From assembly GCF_003628535.1 (NCBI RefSeq), contig NZ_RBCI01000003.1, forward strand, positions 248,001 through 312,000: 64,000 nt of DNA. The letters run 5' to 3'. The stretch is from Flavisolibacter nicotianae (lineage in GTDB: Bacteria > Bacteroidota > Bacteroidia > Chitinophagales > Chitinophagaceae). The translations under genes were made by a program, and so were the position numbers. The notes below the pieces were generated by a model. The model was not told the origin of the DNA. It did not search any database and worked only from the letters and a program-made list of their open reading frames with translations. This document shows positions 59,689 through 64,000 of this stretch, one piece after another (the stretch's first letter is position 1; each line of letters opens with the position of its first letter).

Positions 59689-61713
59689 TTAGTGTTTGAT
59701 TGGGTTGGTGGACGCTCCGCCGCTGCCTTGTGGTTGGCCGCCGAGCGGGTTTTTGTTGGTTCCCCATGCCAGGGCCACGCTGCTTCCGGCCGGAGATACC
59801 CGCACATAACCCTGCATTTCCTGGTGCAGCGCCGAGCAGAAGTCGGTACAATAGATCGGGAAGATCCCGGTTCTGTCAGGCGTCCATTTGTAGGTTTGTG
59901 TTTCGCCGGGCATGATCAGGATTTCCGCGTTGTTCGACCCTTTCACCGCAAAGCCGTGGGGTACATCCCAATCCTGTTCCAGGTTGGTTACGTGGAAGTA
60001 AACCACGTCACCCATTTTTACGCCTTCAATGTTGTCGGGTGTGAAGTGCGAACGGATAGAGGTCATGTACACATGCACTTCGTTGCCTTTTCGTTCCACT
60101 TTTGCCTGTCCTTCACCCTTCGCGGCATAAGGGTTCGCATTGTTTTCGATCTTGTAGATTTTCGTGCTCTGCTTCGAAATTTTTTCAGCCGGAAGGGCTT
60201 CTGCGTAGTGTGGCTCACCCACGGTCGGGAAGTCAAGGATCATCTTCATTTTATCACCGCTGATGTCGTATAACTGTGCGCTTTGGGCCAGCTCGGGACC
60301 GGTAGGCAGGTAACGGTCTTTGGTGATTTTGTTGTAGGCGATCAGGTATTTGCCATAAGGCTTACCGGTCGGTCCGCCCATCACGCTTAAGTGACCAACA
60401 GAATAATAGGTCGGGGCACGGTCCAGCACTTTCAGGTCTTTCAGGCTCCATTTGACGATCTCGGATGAAACGAACATGGATGTGTACGCATTGCCGTTGT
60501 TGTCAAATTCGGTGTGCAAAGGACCAAGACCCGGCTTTTGTACTTCACCCTGCAAGGCAGCTTCATACTTGATCACAGGAATGCCGTCGTAGTTGCCATC
60601 GAAAGCTTTGTCGGCAATGGCTTTCTGGATTTTTGCAAACGAGAAGACCGGAATGGTTGCCGCCAACTTGCCGCTACCAACGATAAATTGACCGGAAGGA
60701 TCGGTGTCGCAACCGTGTGGTGACTTGGGACAAGGGATGAAATAGAGCAGTTCGGGGCAATCTTTCGGATCCAGCACGGTCACTTCGTTCATGATCGTGG
60801 ACGTGGCCTGGTGTTTTGTTTCGTCATACAGGTTGTGTGCATACTTCACGGCTTCTTTCTTGCCTTTACCCTGGGCGAGGTACTCTTCTGCTTTTTTCCA
60901 GTTTACGGCCATGATGAAGTCTTTGTCTTTGGCAGACGCATTCACTTCCAGCAGTGTGTTGGCCTTTTCCGAATTGTAGCAGGAGAAGAACATCCAGCCG
61001 TGCGAAACTTTTTTACCGGCACGGGCCAGGTCAAAGTTGACTCCCGGTGTACGGATCTGGAATGCAATGTTCATATTGCCGCTGGTGGGATCAACTTTGA
61101 TAAAGCTGACCGTTCCTTTGAAATTGTCTTTGTAGGAGCTGATGGACACGTCACCGTTCTGGTCGTCCAGCGGAACAGAAAAACGTGTGCCGGCGACAAC
61201 ATACTCCGAGTTTTCCGTAATGAAAGGAGAGGAGTGGTTACCGGCGCTGTTGGGAATCTCGATGATCTCGGCTGTGCGGAACGATTTCAGGTCCACACGG
61301 GCAATCCGCGGCGTGTTGTTGCCGTTGGCAAAGACCCAGCGGCCATCGTGTTCGCCATTGGTTTCCGACAGGGCAATGTGGTGCAGGTCGTCCCAGGGAA
61401 CCATACCGTGCGAAGTGTTCAGCATGGGCTTTGTTTCCTCGCTAAAGCCCCAGCCGTTTTCGGGGAACTGCGAGAAAACAGGAATGATTTTCAATAAGCG
61501 GCCAGAGGGAACGCCATAGACGCTCATTTGTCCGTTAAAGCCACCGGAGACGAAGTTGTAAAACTCGTCGTACTTGCCGGGAGCCACATACACCTTGGCT
61601 GCCGCATCGCCGCTAACGGCCGATTCTGCGCCTTTGGGTTTGCAGCTAAAGAGTCCGGCTGTTGCGGTGGCAGCCAGTGCAAGCGTTGTTAGGAGTTTGT
61701 TCGGGAGATACAT
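59689..61713 (-). CDS. nosZ: Nitrous oxide reductase, clade II, probable lipoprotein
   Basis: This 674-residue enzyme reduces N2O to N2. It has a Sec-type signal (no twin arginine), which marks clade II, and the signal ends in GLFSC, so a lipid anchor at Cys24 is likely. The CuZ ligands are on the seven-bladed propeller: DDLHHIALSETNGEHDG, NSAGNHSSPF, KVSHGWMFF, KSPHGCDTDPSG, GPLHTEFDNNG, YSVGHLSVMGG and GEPHYAEAL. The C-terminal cupredoxin has the CuA site YCTDFCSALHQEM (Cys622, Cys626, His630, Met633). ATG 61713 starts the signal; an in-frame upstream extension overlaps the cytochrome c gene. It follows that gene by 26 bases. Confidence 0.97.
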   Translation of the reverse strand: MYLPNKLLTTLALAATATAGLFSCKPKGAESAVSGDAAAKVYVAPGKYDEFYNFVSGGFNGQMSVYGVPSGRLLKIIPVFSQFPENGWGFSEETKPMLNTSHGMVPWDDLHHIALSETNGEHDGRWVFANGNNTPRIARVDLKSFRTAEIIEIPNSAGNHSSPFITENSEYVVAGTRFSVPLDDQNGDVSISSYKDNFKGTVSFIKVDPTSGNMNIAFQIRTPGVNFDLARAGKKVSHGWMFFSCYNSEKANTLLEVNASAKDKDFIMAVNWKKAEEYLAQGKGKKEAVKYAHNLYDETKHQATSTIMNEVTVLDPKDCPELLYFIPCPKSPHGCDTDPSGQFIVGSGKLAATIPVFSFAKIQKAIADKAFDGNYDGIPVIKYEAALQGEVQKPGLGPLHTEFDNNGNAYTSMFVSSEIVKWSLKDLKVLDRAPTYYSVGHLSVMGGPTGKPYGKYLIAYNKITKDRYLPTGPELAQSAQLYDISGDKMKMILDFPTVGEPHYAEALPAEKISKQSTKIYKIENNANPYAAKGEGQAKVERKGNEVHVYMTSIRSHFTPDNIEGVKMGDVVYFHVTNLEQDWDVPHGFAVKGSNNAEILIMPGETQTYKWTPDRTGIFPIYCTDFCSALHQEMQGYVRVSPAGSSVALAWGTNKNPLGGQPQGSGGASTNPIKH

Positions 61714-61739
61714 ATACGTGAATTGAATGTTTGTGGAAA

Positions 61740-62213
61740 TTATTTTTCGCCGTCGTTGCTGCGCTGGAATTCCAGCACTTTGCGGGCTTCGTCTTTTGTC
61801 AGGTTTTGATTGGGCATGCGCACCAGGCATTCTTCCAGTAACTTCTGGGCAGCGGGGTCTTTTTCCAGCATGACGTCCACGTTGGTGATCATGTTGATGA
61901 TCCAGTCGGGGGAGCGACGCTTGGTCACGCCTTTCCAGCCGGGGCCCACCAGTTTTTCATCGGTCAGCTTGTGGCAGCTCTGGCACTTGACATCATAAAT
62001 GCTTTTCCCGTCGCTGACCCACTGTGCATTCAAAGGGTGGGTGAGTTGAACATCTTCGGGCTTGACAACATCTCCGTGAACTTCGGTTTGATTCTTCGTC
62101 AGTTCCTGCGTGTCCAGGGGATCGTTGTTTGTCGGCGTTTTGCTGACGCATGCAACAAGACCAAAAAAGAAAGAAATCATCAGGGACATTTTCAGGATCG
62201 CTGTTTTTTTCAT
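61740..62213 (-). CDS. Lipoprotein cytochrome c of the nos operon
   Basis: This 157-residue lipoprotein has a lipobox ending GLVAC. One heme-binding site is CQSCH, and the distal methionine is probably that of LVRMPNQNLTKDEA. Conserved blocks are VQLTHPLNAQWVSDGKSIYD and KLVGPGWKGVTKRRSPDWII. It is the first gene of the nosZ unit, 26 bases before nosZ, and preceded by a CRP/FNR-like site. It probably feeds electrons to CuA of NosZ. A close paralog lies on the other strand at 62.7 kb. Confidence 0.9.
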   Translation of the reverse strand: MKKTAILKMSLMISFFFGLVACVSKTPTNNDPLDTQELTKNQTEVHGDVVKPEDVQLTHPLNAQWVSDGKSIYDVKCQSCHKLTDEKLVGPGWKGVTKRRSPDWIINMITNVDVMLEKDPAAQKLLEECLVRMPNQNLTKDEARKVLEFQRSNDGEK

Positions 62214-62669
62214 TTGCAGAGTTTTAATTTTTAAAAGAGATAGAGAGGTCTTTTTTCCGATGGTAAAAGTATTTCCGCATCATTTCGTTGGTGGTGAGGT
62301 CGGTCATTGCAAAAGATGATAATAGTCAGGTTGAGGTGAGTATTGATAGGGAATTGCTCTCTTAAAAAGAGGAAGACGCCTCTCCAGAAACTCCGGAGAT
62401 CACCAGGTCCATAATGGCACATTTTTCGGGAGGGAAAAACAGCGAATCGGGTGTAAAGGAAAACAGTGTACCTTTCTTTTGACCGTTTCGATCATGCGTG
62501 CCTGTAAGAAAAAAAGGATGGACAGGTTTTAAAAGAAGAGCCTAATACCAGGCGAAAGTGCCAGCAAACTTGGGTTGTTGCAGTGCAGATAAGTACTGGC
62601 AGGCTACTAAAATTGCGTTGATTCAATAGGATATAAACAGTAAGATTTTTTCACCAAAAGATCAATTTT
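62214..62669. other. Divergent regulatory region between two cytochrome c genes
   Basis: This 456-base stretch has no gene. It must carry promoters in both directions. Apart from the CRP/FNR-like site at 62316, I see small hairpins (for example CTCTT/AAGAG near 62350, and CTCCGGAG near 62395). A site facing the plus-strand gene is not obvious. Confidence 0.5.
62316..62330 (-). promoter_or_regulatory. CRP/FNR-like site upstream of the nosZ operon
   Basis: On the minus strand it reads CCTGACTATTATCAT, centred 110 bases before the cytochrome c start. It shares all non-spacer bases with the sites at 47.7 and 50.9 kb. Confidence 0.55.
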
Positions 62670-63164
62670 ATGATGAAACAGCATTTTTTATCGCTTGCCT
62701 CGCTTGCTTGCGCTTTCTCGCTGCTCACAGCCTGTAATTCCGGCTCGGACAAGGGCAATGCAGCCACATCCGACAGCACATCCACTACAACGACGACCAG
62801 TACTGGCGAAGCCAGCGGTAGTGATACCAAGGGCATTGGCAAATTCAAAAATGTAGAGCTCACCCATCCGCTGGATGAAAAAATGGTGGCAGCCGGCCAA
62901 AATGTGTATAATGTAAAATGCGCCTCCTGTCACAAAACAACAGAAGAAAAACTGGTAGGGCCGGGCTGGAAGGGCGTGACCGACCGCAGAACACCGGAGT
63001 GGATCATGAACTTTGTGACCAATACCGAAGAAATGATCAACAAAGACACGGCTGCGCAAAAAATGCTGGAGCAGTGTCTGGTGCGCATGCCCAACCAAAG
63101 CCTGAACGACCAGGATGCACGTGACGTACTGGAGTTCATGCGCAAAAATGACGGTAAGAACTAA
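62670..63164 (+). CDS. Lipoprotein cytochrome c, paralog of the nos cytochrome
   Basis: This 164-residue lipoprotein has a lipobox ending LLTAC followed by a Ser/Thr/Gly-rich linker of about 40 residues (STSTTTTTSTGEASGSD). One heme site CASCH is present, and the methionine in LVRMPNQSLNDQDA should be the distal ligand. It shares VELTHPLDEK and KLVGPGWKGVTDRRTPEWIM with the cytochrome encoded divergently at 61.7 kb, so the two are duplicates across a common regulatory gap. The longer linker would let this copy reach further from the membrane. Confidence 0.9.
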   Translation: MMKQHFLSLASLACAFSLLTACNSGSDKGNAATSDSTSTTTTTSTGEASGSDTKGIGKFKNVELTHPLDEKMVAAGQNVYNVKCASCHKTTEEKLVGPGWKGVTDRRTPEWIMNFVTNTEEMINKDTAAQKMLEQCLVRMPNQSLNDQDARDVLEFMRKNDGKN

Positions 63165-63237
63165 AGGCAGATAGATTATCAACTTTTTCTTGCTGTAAGC
63201 TCCATTGGCACCGCTGAAACCGTGGCAGTAATGCTGC

Positions 63238-64000
63238 TCAGTTTTTCAACGGCTGCCATTGCTGGCTTACAGCTTTTTTATGGGCCCAATAGGTCCAGGC
63301 AATGGCGCCGGCTCCTGTAAACAGGCAAATGCTGGCAAGCCATAGCAGCCAGTTGTATATGCCGCTGTTGGTTTTAAACAGGATGCCCAGCCCCTGCAGC
63401 ATCAGCAGCGTTTCGGTAGCGATAATGCCAAAAGAGAAAAGCAAAAAAGGAAAGCGGCGGCTTTTTTGGCCGTTGACGAAATAGCCTTCTTCGAGCAGGT
63501 GGCTGAGGATGAAAAAGGTGACAAACCCAAGAAAAACCAGATGCAAAAACCCGATAATGACCGGCCGGTCACCATATACCGCATGGCCCAAAGAAGGGAT
63601 AAGCGTGCCGACATTCAGGAGCATTTTCAAAAGAAAAGAAAGGGCCGAAAAATACCAGAGTGTACCTGCCAGCGGATACGTAAAAAGCGAGTCTTTTTTC
63701 AATCTTCTGAAGAAGCTTGCGAAATAAAATGTGGCAAACAGGATCAGCAAGGCGCCTGCTGCTGCCAGGCTGTAATCGATCACCCGGCCGTGCCAGAGCA
63801 ACGAAAGAAAAAGTGCCGGCAAAAGCGAAGCACAATAGAACCGGGCAAAGCGTTGTGCCTGTTTGTTCAGCGTAATTCCCTTCCCGTTTAAGAACCGGAA
63901 AAAAAGTGCAAAAACGGCAAGCGTAAAAAAGCCGTTGTACTGGAAGTGCAGGAACGTATAAATGCTGTCACGGTAAAGCGTAGAACCGGTGGCCTTGAAT
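63238..64000 (-). CDS. Polytopic membrane protein with conserved intramembrane histidines, copy 2 (5' end outside window)
   Basis: The frame is open to the right edge; 254 C-terminal residues are present with about seven helices. It shares with the protein at 52.7 kb the blocks FLHFQYNGFFTLAV and IIGFLHLVFLGFVTFFIL, and a similar order of helices, so it is a member of the same unassigned family. The N-terminal part with the expected HxHxH motif lies outside the window. It ends with a basic tail (AHKKAVSQQWQPLKN). It converges on the plus-strand cytochrome c gene. Function is unknown; the neighbourhood suggests respiration or NO/N2O handling. Confidence 0.6.
   Translation of the reverse strand, partial: FKATGSTLYRDSIYTFLHFQYNGFFTLAVFALFFRFLNGKGITLNKQAQRFARFYCASLLPALFLSLLWHGRVIDYSLAAAGALLILFATFYFASFFRRLKKDSLFTYPLAGTLWYFSALSFLLKMLLNVGTLIPSLGHAVYGDRPVIIGFLHLVFLGFVTFFILSHLLEEGYFVNGQKSRRFPFLLFSFGIIATETLLMLQGLGILFKTNSGIYNWLLWLASICLFTGAGAIAWTYWAHKKAVSQQWQPLKN

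Noticed and set aside
59689-61830. 713-residue version of NosZ
   Set aside because: The extension overlaps the upstream cytochrome c gene and precedes an ordinary signal peptide.

Overview
The window reads as chromosomal DNA from a Bacteroidota bacterium, most likely the family Chitinophagaceae. The main evidence is a SusC/SusD pair, a secreted protease with a type IX secretion (Por) C-terminal tail, many lipoproteins with an SCKKD-type N-terminus, starts without clear Shine-Dalgarno sites, several TAnnTTTG-like -7 promoter elements, and a clade II (Sec-exported) nitrous oxide reductase cluster. I see no rRNA, tRNA, CRISPR array, insertion sequence or integrase.

Layout. 0-6 kb: tail of a TPR/PorW-like protein, a class A penicillin-binding protein, CcmC with a CcmD-like partner, and glutamate dehydrogenase. 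6-9 kb: an unusual translationally coupled pair, a secreted carboxypeptidase-regulatory-fold protein and a four-helix membrane protein ending in a cytoplasmic TIR domain. 9-13 kb: an orphan SusC/SusD pair. 13-16 kb: two small hypothetical genes and malate dehydrogenase. 15.6-22.6 kb: a protease locus in which two subtilisin-like (S8) enzymes face inward on three tandem M57 HExxH lipoproteins. 23-34 kb: housekeeping genes (RlmK/RlmI-like methyltransferase, DnaQ-GIY-YIG fusion, thioesterase, MFS transporter, FKBP isomerase, LD-carboxypeptidase, MetG) with an AT-richer insert at 25.4-27.4 kb. 35-40 kb: OB-fold/YceI/beta-barrel operon, CcmB, thymidine kinase, KDO transferase. 40.7-47 kb: a nucleotide-sugar operon (aminotransferase, UDP-glucose dehydrogenase, UDP-xylose synthase, a second UDP-sugar dehydrogenase, RfbC, RfbD).

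47-64 kb is a respiratory region. It holds a ba3-type (B-family) cytochrome c oxidase operon (subunits IIa, II, I and Sco), three cytochromes c, a di-iron repair protein (Ric/ScdA), and a nos cluster running cytochrome c, nosZ, fasciclin lipoprotein, nosL fusion, nosD, nosF, nosY. Two copies of an unassigned polytopic protein with conserved intramembrane histidines lie around it. Three promoters here share a CRP/FNR-like site, CCTGAC-N4-ATCAT, and a fourth gene has a close variant, so oxygen and N2O respiration appear to be co-regulated. The CcmB, CcmC and CcmD-like genes elsewhere in the window would supply heme for these cytochromes c.

The best candidates for something not yet described are the periplasmic-partner/membrane-TIR module (6.1-8.8 kb), the polytopic His-rich family next to nos genes, and the shared regulatory site. 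All calls come from reading the sequence by eye; no database search was run.
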